A DNA stretch of 64,000 nt from Climacium dendroides. Lineage: Eukaryota; Streptophyta; Bryopsida; Hypnales; Climaciaceae. Where the stretch lies: the NCBI GenBank assembly GCA_950106755.1, contig OX467085.1, forward strand, positions 2,108,001-2,172,000. Reading direction: 5' to 3'. Position 1 is the first letter of the stretch, and every line of letters starts with the position of its first letter. The notes beneath the pieces are model-generated. The model was not told the origin of the DNA and did no database searches. It was given only the letters and a program-made list of their open reading frames with translations. The position numbers and the translations under genes were made by a program. Positions 1 to 12,619 of the stretch are shown one piece after another.

Positions 1-4
1 TTTT
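1..4. repeat. Partial monomer at left edge
   Basis: The four bases TTTT are the tail of a monomer that begins outside the window, since TTTTGACG is the normal junction between units. This shows that the array extends to the left. Confidence 0.9.
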
Positions 5-586
5 GACGTCGAAGCATGTCCGAAATCATAACACACAAGTTGCAAATCGTCGAAATAGTTAGTATTCATGGAAAAATGAAGTTTAAGAGAACCCTATTGC
101 TTCCGCACACTTTTTCAATTGAAATGGGTGTTGAAGAATGAGACTCTAAAAATCATGTTGTATTTAATAGATACCAAACCAATAAATTATAGGCTTCTGA
201 CGTGGAAGCATGTCCGAAATTATAACACACAAGTTGCAAATCGTTGAAATAGTTAGGATTCATGGATAAATGAAGTTTAAGAGAACCCTATTGCTTCCCC
301 ACACTTTTTCAATTGAAATGGGTGTTGAAGAATGAGACTCTAAAAATCATGTTGTATTTAATAGATACCAAACCAATAAATTATAGGCTTTTGACGTCGA
401 AGCATGTCCGAAATTATAACACACAAGTTGCAAATCGTCGAAATAGTTAGGATTCATGGAAAAATGAAGTTTAAGAAAACCGTATGGCTTCCCCACACTT
501 TTTCAATTGAAATGGGTGTTGAAGAATGAGACTCTAAAAATCATGTTGTATTTAATAGATACCAAACCAATAAATTATAGGCTTTT

Positions 587-2332
587 GACGTGGAAGCATG
601 TCCGAAATTATAACACACAAGTTGCAAATCGTCGAAATAGTTAGGATTCATGGAAAAATGAAGTTTAAGAGAACCCTATTGCTTTCCCACACTTTTTCAA
701 TCGAAATGGGTGTTGAAGAATGAGACTCTAAAAATCATGCTGTATTTAATAGATACCAAACCAATAAATTATAGGCTTTTGACGTGGAAGCATGTCCGAA
801 ATTATAACACACAAGTTGCAAATCGTCGAAATAGTTAGGATTCATGGAAAAATGAACTTTAAGAAAACCGTATGGCTTTCCCACACTTTTTCAATCGAAA
901 TGGGTGTTGAAGAATGAGACTCTAAAAATCATGTTGTATTTAATAGATACCAAACCAATAAATTATAGGCTTTTGACGTCGAAGCATGTCCGAAATTATA
1001 ACACACAAGTTGCAAATCGTCGAAATACTTAGGATTCATGGAAAAATGAAGTTTAAGAAAACCGTATAGCTTCCCCACACTTTTTCAATCGAAATGGGTG
1101 TTGAAGAATGAGACTCTAAAAATCATGCTGTATTTAATAGAAACCAAACCAATAAATTATAGGCTTTTGACGTCGAAGCATGTCCGAAATCATAACACAC
1201 AAGTTGCAAATCTTCGAAATAGTTAGGATTCATGGAAAAATGAAGTTTAAGAGAACCCTATTGCTTCCGCACACTTTTTCAATTGAAATGGGTGTTGAAG
1301 AATGAGACTCTAAAAATCATGTTGTATTTAATAGATACCAAACCAATAAATTATAGGCTTTTGACGTGGAAGCATGTCCGAAATTATAACACACAAGTTG
1401 CAAATCGTCGAAATAGTTAGGATTCATGGAAAAATGAACTTTAAGAAAACCGTATGGCTTTCCCACACTTTTTCAATCGAAATGGGTGTTGAAGAATGAG
1501 ACTCTAAAAATCATGTTGTATTTAATAGATACCAAACCAATAAATTATAGGCTTTTGACGTCGAAGCATGTCCGAAATTATAACACACAAGTTGCAAATC
1601 GTCGAAATACTTAGGATTCATGGAAAAATGAAGTTTAAGAAAACCGTATAGCTTCCCCACACTTTTTCAATCGAAATGGGTGTTGAAGAATGAGACTATA
1701 AAAATCATGCTGTATTTAATAGAAACCAAACCAATAAATTATAGGCTTTTGACGTCGAAGCATGTCCGAAATCATAACACACAAGTTGCAAATCGTCGAA
1801 ATAGTTAGGATTCATGGAAAAATGAAGTTTAAGAGAACCCTATTGCTTCCCCACACTTTTTCAATTGAAATGGGCGTTGAAGAATGAGACTCTAAAAATC
1901 ATGTTGTATTTAATAGATACCAAACCAATTAATTATAGGCTTTTGACGTCGAAGCATGTCCGAAATTATAACACACAAGTTGCAAATCGTCGAAATAGTT
2001 AGAATTCATGGAAAAAAGAAGTTTAAGAGAACCCTATTGCTTCCCCACACTTTTTCAATTGAAATGGGTGTTGAAGAATGAGACTCTAAAAATCATGTTG
2101 TATTTAATAGATACCAAACCAATAAATTATAGGCTTTTGACGTGGAAGCATGTCCGAAATTATAACACACAAGTTGCAAATCGTCGAAATAGTTAGGATT
2201 CATGGAAAAATGAAGTTTAAGAAAACCGTATGGCTTCCCCACACTTTTTCAATTGAAATGGGTGTTGAAGAATGAGACTCTAAAAATCATGCTGTATTTA
2301 ATAGAAACCAAACCAATAAATTATAGGCTTTT
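587..2332. repeat. HOR segment, copy 1 of a pair offset by 2,134 bp
   Basis: Nine monomers here match 2,721-4,466 at an offset of 2,134 bp (11 x 194). The shared order of markers is GCTTTCCCAC with GCTG, ATGAACTTTAAG, ATACTTAGG with GTATAGC, TCTTCG with CCGCAC, a second ATGAACTTTAAG, AGACTATAAAA, GGGCG with CAATTAATT, then GAATTCAT with AAAAAAGAAG. Only a few substitutions separate the copies, for example CAATTG against CAATCG and TCGTCG against TCTTCG. The flanking monomers at 393 and 2,527 do not match, so the segment has clear edges. Confidence 0.88.
1212..1228 (+). other. CENP-B-box-like 17-mer (imperfect; example)
   Basis: In monomers with the TCTTCG state, CTTCGAAATAGTTAGGA aligns with the core NTTCGNNNNANNCGGGN. 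TTCG, the central A and the final GG match. The C and first G of CGGG are replaced by T and A, so 7 of 9 core positions agree. Monomers with TCGTCG lose one more. The match is imperfect in every copy, so functional binding is unsupported. Confidence 0.3.
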
Positions 2333-2720
2333 GACGTGGAAGCATGTCCGAAATTATAACACACAAGTTGCAAATCGTCGAAATAGTTAGGATTCATGGA
2401 TAAATGAAGTTTAAGAGAACCCTATTGCTTTCCCACACTTTTTCAATCGAAATGGGTGTTGAAGAATGAGACTCTAAAAATCATGCTGTATTTAATAGAT
2501 ACCAAACCAATAAATTATAGGCTTTTGACGTGGAAGCATGTCCGAAATTATAACACACAAGTTGCAAATCGTCGAAATAGTTAGGATTCATGGAAAAATG
2601 AAGTTTAAGAGAACCCTATTGCATCCCCACACTTTTTCAATCGAAATGGGTGTTGAAGAATGAGACTCTAAAAATCATGCTGTATTTAATAGATACCAAA
2701 CCAATAAATTATAGGCTTTT

Positions 2721-4466
2721 GACGTGGAAGCATGTCCGAAATTATAACACACAAGTTGCAAATCGTCGAAATAGTTAGGATTCATGGAAAAATGAAGTTT
2801 AAGAGAACCCTATTGCTTTCCCACACTTTTTCAATCGAAATGGGTGTTGAAGAATGAGACTCTAAAAATCATGCTGTATTTAATAGATACCAAACCAATA
2901 AATTATAGGCTTTTGACGTGGAAGCATGTCCGAAATTATAACACACAAGTTGCAAATCGTCGAAATAGTTAGGATTCATGGAAAAATGAACTTTAAGAAA
3001 ACCGTATGGCTTTCCCACACTTTTTCAATCGAAATGGGTGTTGAAGAATGAGACTCTAAAAATCATGTTGTATTTAATAGATACCAAACCAATAAATTAT
3101 AGGCTTTTGACGTCGAAGCATGTCCGAAATTATAACACACAAGTTGCAAATCGTCGAAATACTTAGGATTCATGGAAAAATGAAGTTTAAGAAAACCGTA
3201 TAGCTTCCCCACACTTTTTCAATCGAAATGGGTGTTGAAGAATGAGACTCTAAAAATCATGCTGTATTTAATAGAAACCAAACCAATAAATTATAGGCTT
3301 TTGACGTCGAAGCATGTCCGAAATCATAACACACAAGTTGCAAATCTTCGAAATAGTTAGGATTCATGGAAAAATGAAGTTTAAGAGAACCCTATTGCTT
3401 CCGCACACTTTTTCAATCGAAATGGGTGTTGAAGAATGAGACTCTAAAAATCATGTTGTATTTAATAGATACCAAACCAATAAATTATAGGCTTTTGACG
3501 TGGAAGCATGTCCGAAATTATAACACACAAGTTGCAAATCGTCGAAATAGTTAGGATTCATGGAAAAATGAACTTTAAGAAAACCGTATGGCTTTCCCAC
3601 ACTTTTTCAATCGAAATGGGTGTTGAAGAATGAGACTCTAAAAATCATGTTGTATTTAATAGATACCAAACCAATAAATTATAGGCTTTTGACGTCGAAG
3701 CATGTCCGAAATTATAACACACAAGTTGCAAATCGTCGAAATACTTAGGATTCATGGAAAAATGAAGTTTAAGAAAACCGTATAGCTTCCCCACACTTTT
3801 TCAATCGAAATGGGTGTTGAAGAATGAGACTATAAAAATCATGCTGTATTTAATAGAAACCAAACCAATAAATTATAGGCTTTTGACGTCGAAGCATGTC
3901 CGAAATCATAACACACAAGTTGCAAATCTTCGAAATAGTTAGGATTCATGGAAAAATGAAGTTTAAGAGAACCCTATTGCTTCCCCACACTTTTTCAATT
4001 GAAATGGGCGTTGAAGAATGAGACTCTAAAAATCATGTTGTATTTAATAGATACCAAACCAATTAATTATAGGCTTTTGACGTCGAAGCATGTCCGAAAT
4101 TATAACACACAAGTTGCAAATCGTCGAAATAGTTAGAATTCATCGAAAAAAGAAGTTTAAGAGAACCCTATTGCTTCCCCACACTTTTTCAATTGAAATG
4201 GGTGTTGAAGAATGAGACTCTAAAAATCATGTTGTATTTAATAGATACCAAACCAATAAATTATAGGCTTTTGACGTGGAAGCATGTCCGAAATTATAAC
4301 ACACAAGTTGCAAATCGTCGAAATAGTTAGGATTCATGGAAAAATGAAGTTTAAGAAAACCGTATGGCTTCCCCACACTTTTTCAATTGAAATGGGTGTT
4401 GAAGAATGAGATTCTAAAAATCATGTTGTATTTAATAGATACCAAACCAATAAATTATAGGCTTTT
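2721..4466. repeat. HOR segment, copy 2 of a pair offset by 2,134 bp
   Basis: This is the second copy of the nine-monomer series at 587-2,332. AGACTATA at 3,827 corresponds to 1,693, and GGGCG at 4,006 corresponds to 1,872, both exactly 2,134 bp apart. The monomer that follows at 4,467 differs from its counterpart at 2,333. Confidence 0.88.
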
Positions 4467-5824
4467 GACGTGGAAGCATGTCCGAAATTATAACACACAA
4501 GTTGCAAATCGTCGAAATAGTTAGAATTCATCGAAAAAAGAAGTTTAAGAGAACCCTATTGCTTCCCCACACTTTTTCAATTGAAATGGGTGTTGAAGAA
4601 TGAGACTCTAAAAATCATGTTGTATTTAATAGATACCAAACCAATAAATTATAGGCTTTTGACGTGGAAGCATGTCCGAAATTATAACACACAAGTTGCA
4701 AATCGTCGAAATAGTTAGGATTCATGGAAAAATGAAGTTTAAGAGAACCCTATTGCTTCCCCACACTTTTTCAATTGAAATGGGCGTTGAAGAATGAGAC
4801 TCTAAAAATCATGTTGTATTTAATAGATACCAAACCAATAAATTATAGGCTTTTGACGTCGAAGCATGTCCGAAATTATAACACACAAGTTGCAAATCGT
4901 CGAAATACTTAGGATTCATGGAAAAATGAAGTTTAAGAAAACCGTATAGCTTCCCCACACTTTTTCAATCGAAATGGGTGTTGAAGAATGAGACTATAAA
5001 AATCATGCTGTATTTAATAGAAACCAAACCAATAAATTATAGGCTTTTGACGTCGAAGCATGTCCGAAATTATAACACACAAGTTGCAAATCGTCGAAAT
5101 ACTTAGGATTCATGGAAAAATGAAGTTTAAGAAAACCGTATAGCTTCCCCACACTTTTTCAATCGAAATGGGTGTTGAAGAATGAGACTATAAAAATCAT
5201 GCTGTATTTAATAGAAACCAAACCAATAAATTATAGGCTTTTGACGTCGAAGCATGTCCGAAATCATAACACACAAGTTGCAAATCGTCGAAATAGTTAG
5301 GATTCATGGAAAAATGAAGTTTAAGAGAACCCTATTGCTTCCCCACACTTTTTCAATTGAAATGGGCGTTGAAGAATGAGACTCTAAAAATCATGTTGTA
5401 TTTAATAGATACCAAACCAATTAATTATAGGCTTTTGACGTCGAAGCATGTCCGAAATTATAACACACAAGTTGCAAATCGTCGAAATAGTTAGAATTCA
5501 TCGAAAAAAGAAGTTTAAGAGAACCCTATTGCTTCCCCACACTTTTTCAATTGAAATGGGTGTTGAAGAATGAGACTCTAAAAATCATGTTGTATTTAAT
5601 AGATACCAAACCAATAAATTATAGGCTTTTGACGTGGAAGCATGTCCGAAATTATAACACACAAGTTGCAAATCGTCGAAATAGTTAGGATTCATGGAAA
5701 AATGAAGTTTAAGAAAACCGTATGGCTTCCCCACACTTTTTCAATTGAAATGGGTGTTGAAGAATGAGACTCTAAAAATCATGCTGTATTTAATAGAAAC
5801 CAAACCAATAAATTATAGGCTTTT

Positions 5825-7376
5825 GACGTGGAAGCATGTCCGAAATTATAACACACAAGTTGCAAATCGTCGAAATAGTTAGGATTCATGGATAAATGAA
5901 GTTTAAGAGAACCCTATTGCTTCCGCACACTTTTTCAATTGAAATGGGTGTTGAAGAATGAGACTCTAAAAATCATGTTGTATTTAATAGATACCAAACC
6001 AATAAATTATAGGCTTTTGACGTGGAAGCATGTCCGAAATTATAACACACAAGTTGCAAATCGTCGAAATAGTTAGGATTCATGGAAAAATGAAGTTTAA
6101 GAAAACCGTATGGCTTCCCCACACCTTTTCAATTGAAATGGGTGTTGAAGAATGAGACTCTAAAAATCATGTTTTATTTAATAGATACCAAACCAATAAA
6201 TTATAGGCTTTTGACGTGGAAGCATGTCCGAAATTATAACACACAAGTTGCAAATCGTCGAAATAGTTAGGATTCATGGAAAAATGAAGTTTAAGAGAAC
6301 CCTATTGCTTTCCCACACTTTTTCAATCGAAATGGGTGTTGAAGAATGAGACTCTAGAAATCATGCTGTATTTAATAGATACCAAACCAATAAATTATAG
6401 GCTTTTGACGTGGAAGCATGTCCGAAATTATAACACACAAGTTGCAAATCGTCGAAATAGTTAGGATTCATGGAAAAATGAACTTTAAGAAAACCGTATG
6501 GCTTTCCCACACTTTTTCAATCGAAATGGGTGTTGAAGAATGAGACTCTAAAAATCATGTTGTATTTAATAGATACCAAACCAATAAATTATAGGCTTTT
6601 GACGTCGAAGCATGTCCGAAATTATAACACACAAGTTGCAAATCGTCGAAATACTTAGGATTCATGGAAAAATGAAGTTTAAGAAAACCGTATAGCTTCC
6701 CCACACTTTTTCAATCGAAATGGGTGTTGAAGAATGAGACTCTAAAAATCATGCTGTATTTAATAGAAACCAAACCAATAAATTATAGGCTTTTGACGTC
6801 GAAGCATGTCCGAAATCATAACACACAAGTTGCAAATCTTCGAAATAGTTAGGATTCATGGAAAAATGAAGTTTAAGAGAACCCTATTGCTTCCCCACAC
6901 TTTTTCAATTGAAATGGGCGTTGAAGAATGAGACTCTAAAAATCATGTTGTATTTAATAGATACCAAACCAATTAATTATAGGCTTTTGACGTCGAAGCA
7001 TGTCCGAAATTATAACACACAAGTTGCAAATCGTCGAAATAGTTAGAATTCATCGAAAAAAGAAGTTTAAGAGAACCCTATTGCTTCCCCACACTTTTTC
7101 AATTGAAATGGGTGTTGAAGAATGAGACTCTAAAAATCATGTTGTATTTAATAGATACCAAACCAATAAATTATAGGCTTTTGACGTGGAAGCATGTCCG
7201 AAATTATAACACACAAGTTGCAAATCGTCGAAATAGTTAGAATTCATCGAAAAAAGAAGTTTAAGAAAACCGTATGGCTTCCCCACACTTTTTCAATTGA
7301 AATGGGTGTTGAAGAATGAGACTCTAAAAATCATGTTGTATTCAATAGATACCAAAGCAATAAATTATAGGCTTTT
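5825..7376. repeat. 8-monomer HOR unit, copy 1 (1,552 bp)
   Basis: Eight monomers start at 5,825 with GGATAAATG/CCGCAC, then CACACCTTTTC with GTTTTATTT, then GCTTTCCCAC with GCTG, ATGAACTTTAAG, GTATAGC, TCTTCG with GGGCG and CAATTAATT, then two monomers with AAAAAAGAAG. The first six recur in the same order from 7,377 (offset 1,552 = 8 x 194). The rare GTTTTATTT marker in both copies makes common descent clear. Confidence 0.9.
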
Positions 7377-8540
7377 GACGTGGAAGCATGTCCGAAATTA
7401 TAACACACAAGTTGCAAATCGTCGAAATAGTTAGGATTCATGGATAAATGAAGTTTAAGAGAACCCTATTGCTTCCGCACACTTTTTCAATTGAAATGGG
7501 TGTTGAAGAATGAGACTCTAAAAATCATGTTGTATTTAATAGATACCAAACCAATAAATTATAGGCTTTTGACGTGGAAGCATGTCCGAAATTATAACAC
7601 ACAAGTTGCAAATCGTCGAAATAGTTAGGATTCATGGAAAAATGAAGTTTAAGAAAACCGTATGGCTTCCCCACACCTTTTCAATTGAAATGGGTGTTGA
7701 AGAATGAGACTCTAAAAATCATGTTTTATTTAATAGATACCAAACCAATAAATTATAGGCTTTTGACGTGGAAGCATGTCCGAAATTATAACACACAAGT
7801 TGCAAATCGTCGAAATAGTTAGGATTCATGGAAAAATGAAGTTTAAGAGAACCCTATTGCTTTCCCACACTTTTTCAATCGAAATGGGTGTTGAAGAATG
7901 AGACTCTAAAAATCATGCTGTATTTAATAGATACCAAACCAATAAATTATAGGCTTTTGACGTGGAAGCATGTCCGAAATTATAACACACAAGTTGCAAA
8001 TCGTCGAAATAGTTAGGATTCATGGAAAAATGAACTTTAAGAAAACCGTATGGCTTTCCCACACTTTTTCAATCGAAATGGGTGTTGAAGAATGAGACTC
8101 TAAAAATCATGTTGTATTTAATAGATACCAAACCAATAAATTATAGGCTTTTGACGTCGAAGCATGTCCGAAATTATAACACACAAGTTGCAAATCGTCG
8201 AAATAGTTAGGATTCATGGAAAAATGAAGTTTAAGAAAACCGTATAGCTTCCCCACACTTTTTCAATCGAAATGGGTGTTGAAGAATGAGACTATAAAAA
8301 TCATGCTGTATTTAATAGAAACCAAACCAATAAATTATAGGCTTTTGACGTCGAAGCATGTCCGAAATCATAACACACAAGTTGCAAATCTTCGAAATAG
8401 TTAGGATTCATGGAAAAATGAAGTTTAAGAGAACCCTATTGCTTCCCCACACTTTTTCAATTGAAATGGGCGTTGAAGAATGAGACTCTAAAAATCATGT
8501 TGTATTTAATAGATACCAAACCAATTAATTATAGGCTTTT
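7377..8540. repeat. 8-monomer HOR unit, copy 2 (six monomers retained)
   Basis: Six monomers repeat the order of 5,825-6,988. I noticed only a handful of differences: CTCTAGAAATC/CTCTAAAAATC, ATACTTAGG/ATAGTTAGG and CTCTAAAAA/CTATAAAAA. From 8,541 the next monomer carries ATGAACTTTAAG instead of the GAATTCATCG type expected at this point in the unit, so the copy is cut short at a monomer boundary. Confidence 0.88.
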
Positions 8541-11500
8541 GACGTGGAAGCATGTCCGAAATTATAACACACAAGTTGCAAATCGTCGAAATAGTTAGGA
8601 TTCATGGAAAAATGAACTTTAAGAAAACCGTATGGCTTTCCCACACTTTTTCAATCGAAATGGGTGTTGAAGAATGAGACTCTAAAAATCATGTTGTATT
8701 TAATAGATACCAAACCAATAAATTATAGGCTTTTGACGTGGAAGCATGTCCGAAATTATAACACACAAGTTGCAAATCGTCGAAATAGTTAGGATTCATG
8801 GAAAAATGAACTTTAAGAAAACCGTATGGATTTCCCACACTTTTTCAATCGAAATGGGTGTTGAAGAATGAGACTCTAAAAATCATGTTGTATTTAATAG
8901 ATACCAAACCAATAAATTATAGGCTTTTGACATGGAAGCATGTCCGAAATTATAACACACAAGTTGCAAATCGTCGAAATAGTTAGGATTCATGGAAAAA
9001 TGAAGTTTAAGAAAACCGTATAGCTTCCCCACACTTTTTCAATCGAAATGGGTGTTGAAGAATGAGACTATAAAAATCATGCTGTATTTAATAGAAACCA
9101 AACCAATAAATTATAGGCTTTTGACGTCGAAGCATGTCCGAAATCATAACACACAAGTTGCAAATCTTCGAAATAGTTAGGATTCATGGAAAAATGAAGT
9201 TTAAGAGAACCCTATTGCTTCCCCACACTTTTTCAATTGAAATGGGCGTTGAAGAATGAGACTCTAAAAATCATGTTGTATTTAATAGATACCAAACCAA
9301 TTAATTATAGGCTTTTGACGTCGAAGCATGTCCGAAATTATAACACACAAGTTGCAAATCGTCGAAATAGTTAGGATTCATGGAAAAATGAAGTTTAAGA
9401 AAACCGTATGGCTTCCCCACACTTTTTCAATTGAAATGGGTGTTGAAGAATGAGACTCTAAAAATCATGTTGTATTTAATAGATACCAAACCAATAAATT
9501 ATAGGCTTTTGACGTCGAAGCATGTCCGAAATTATAACACACAAGTTGCAAATCGTCGAAATAGTTAGGATTCATGGATAAATGAAGTTTAAGAGAACCC
9601 TATTGCTTCCGCACACTTTTTCAATTGAAATGGGTGTTGAAGAATGAGACTCTAAAAATCATGTTGTATTTAATAGATACCAAACCAATAAATTATAGGC
9701 TTTTGACGTCGAAGCATGTCCGAAATTATAACACACAAGTTGCAAATCGTCGAAATAGTTAGGATTCATGGAAAAATGAAGTTTAAGAAAACCGTATGGC
9801 TTCCCCACACGTTTTCAATTGAAATGGGTGTTGAAGAATGAGACTCTAAAAATCATGTTGTATTTAATAGATACCAAACCAATAAATTATAGGCTTTTGA
9901 CGTGGAAGCATGTCCGAAATTATAACACACAAGTTGCAAATCGTCGAAATAGTTAGGATTCATGGAAAAATGAAGTTTAAGAGAACCCTATTGCTTCCCC
10001 ACACTTTTTCAATTGAAATGGGTGTTGAAGAATGAGACTCTAAAAATCATGTTGTATTTAATAGATACCAAACCAATAAATTATAGGCTTTTGACGTGGA
10101 AGCATGTCCGAAATTATAACACACAAGTTGCAAATCGTCGAAATAGTTAGGATTCATGGAAAAATGAAGTTTAAGAAAACCGTATGGCTTCCCCACACTT
10201 TTTCAATTGAAATGGGTGTTGAAGAATGAGACTCTAAAAATCATGTTGTATTCAATAGATACCAAAGCAATAAATTATAGGCTTTTGACGTGGAAGCATG
10301 TCCGAAATTATAACACACAAGTTGCAAATCGTCGAAATAGTTAGGATTCATGGATAAATGAAGTTTAAGAGAACCCTATTGCTTCCGCACACTTTTTCAA
10401 TTGAAATGGGTGTTGAAGAATGAGACTCTAAAAATCATGTTGTATTTAATAGATACCAAACCAATAAATTATAGGCTTTTGACGTGGAAGCATGTCCGAA
10501 ATTATAACACACAAGTTGCAAATCGTCGAAATAGTTAGGATTTATGGAAAAATGAAGTTTAAGAAAACCGTATGGCTTCCCCACACCTTTTCAATTGAAA
10601 TGGGTGTTGAAGAATGAGACTCTAAAAATCATGTTGTATTTAATAGATACCAAACCAATAAATTATAGGCTTTTGACGTGGAAGCATGTCCGAAATTATA
10701 ACACACAAGTTGCAAATCGTCGAAATAGTTAGGATTCATGGATAAATGAAGTTTAAGAGAACCCTATTGCTTCCCCACACTTTTTCAATTGAAATGGGTG
10801 TTGAAGAATGAGAGTCTAAAAATCATGTTGTATTTAATAGATACCAAACCAATAAATTATAGGCTTTTGACGTGGAAGCATGTCCGAAATTATAACACAC
10901 AAGTTGCAAATCGTCGAAATAGTTAGGATTCATGGAAAAATGAAGTTTAAGAAAACCGTATGGCTTCCCCACAACTTTTCAATTGAAATGGGTGTTGAAG
11001 AATGAGACTCTAAAAATCATGTTGTATTTAATAGATACCAAACCAATAAATTATAGGCTTTTGACGTGGAAGCATGTCCGAAATTATAACACACAAGTTG
11101 CAAAACGTCGAAATAGTTAGGATTCATGGAAAAATGAAGTTTAAGAAAACCCTATTGCTTCCCCACACTTTTTCAATCGAAATGGGTGTTAAAAAAATCA
11201 GACTCTAAAAATCATGCTGTATTTAATAGAAACCAAACCAATAAATTATAGGCTTTTGACGTGGAAGCATGTCCGAAATCATAACACACAAGTTGCAAAT
11301 CGTCGAAATACTTAGGATTCATGGAAAAATGAAGTTTAAGAGAACCCTATTGCTTCCCCACACTTTTTCAATTGAAATGGGTGTTGAAGAATGAGACTCT
11401 AAAAATCATGTTGTATTTAATAGATACCAAACCAATAAATTATAGGCTTTTGACGTCGAAGCATGTCCGAAATTATAACACACAAGTTGCAAATCGTCGA

Positions 11501-12619
11501 AATAGTTAGGATTCATGGAAAAATGAAGTTTAAGAGAACCCTATTGCTTTCCCACACTTTTTCAATCGAAATGGGTGTTAAAAAAATCAGACTCTAAAAA
11601 TCATGCTGTATTTAATAGAAACCAAACCAATAAATTATAGGCTTTTGACGTGGAAGCATGTCCGAAATTATAACACACAAGTTGCAAATCGTTGAAATAG
11701 TTAGGATTCATGGATAAATGAAGTTTAAGAGAACCCTATTGCTTCCCCACACTTTTTCAATTGAAATGGGTGTTGAAGAATGAGACTCTAAAAATCATGT
11801 TGTATTTAATAGATACCAAACCAATAAATTATAGGCTTTTGACGTGGAAGCATGTCCGAAATTATAACACACAAGTTGCAAAACGTCGAAATAGTTAGGA
11901 TTCATGGAAAAATGAAGTTTAAGAAAACCCTATTGCTTCCCCACACTTTTTCAATCGAAATGGGTGTTAAAAAAATCAGACTCTAAAAATCATGCTGTAT
12001 TTAATAGAAACCAAACCAATAAATTATAGGCTTTTGACGTGGAAGCATGTCCGAAATCATAACACACAAGTTGCAAATCGTCGAAATACTTAGGATTCAT
12101 GGAAAAATGAAGTTTAAGAGAACCCTATTGCTTCCGCACACTTTTTCAATTGAAATGGGTGTTGAAGAATGAGACTCTAAAAATCATGTTGTATTTAATA
12201 GATACCAAACCAATAAATTATAGGCTTTTGACGTCGAAGCATGTCCGAAATTATAACACACAAGTTGCAAATCGTCGAAATAGTTAGGATTCATGGAAAA
12301 ATGAAGTTTAAGAAAACCGTATGGCTTCCCCACACCTTTTCAATTGAAATGGGTGTTGAAGAATGAGATTCTAAAAATCATGTTGTATTTAATAGATACC
12401 AAACCAATAAATTATAGGCTTTTGACGTCGAAGCATGTCCGAAATTATAACACACAAGTTGCAAATCTTCGAAATAGTTAGGATTCATGGAAAAATGAAG
12501 TTTAAGAGAACCCTATTGCTTTCCCACACTTTTTCAATCGAAATGGGTGTTAAAAAAATCAGACTCTAAAAATCATGCTGTATTTAATAGAAACCAAACC
12601 AATAAATTATAGGCTTTTG

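Larger units (their letters stand above)
5..11062. repeat. Block I: 57 consecutive 194-bp type A monomers
   Basis: From the G at 5 to the G at 11,063 is exactly 57 x 194 bp, and each junction I checked falls on the 194-bp grid. No B signature (TTAAAAAAATCAG) occurs here. Monomers still vary at other sites: GTGG/GTCG, CAATTG/CAATCG, GTTG/GCTG, GAGAACCCTATTG/AAAACCGTATGG. Some carry the CAATCG-GCTG-AGAAACC states that accompany B elsewhere, but without the B length change. Private markers such as GGGCGTTG (1,872; 4,006; 4,782; 5,364; 6,916; 8,468; 9,244) reveal internal HORs. Confidence 0.95.

Noticed and set aside
2008..2196. 62-codon open frame on the + strand
   Set aside because: It spans parts of two satellite monomers and is open only because of local substitutions. 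It has no coding character beyond repeat periodicity.
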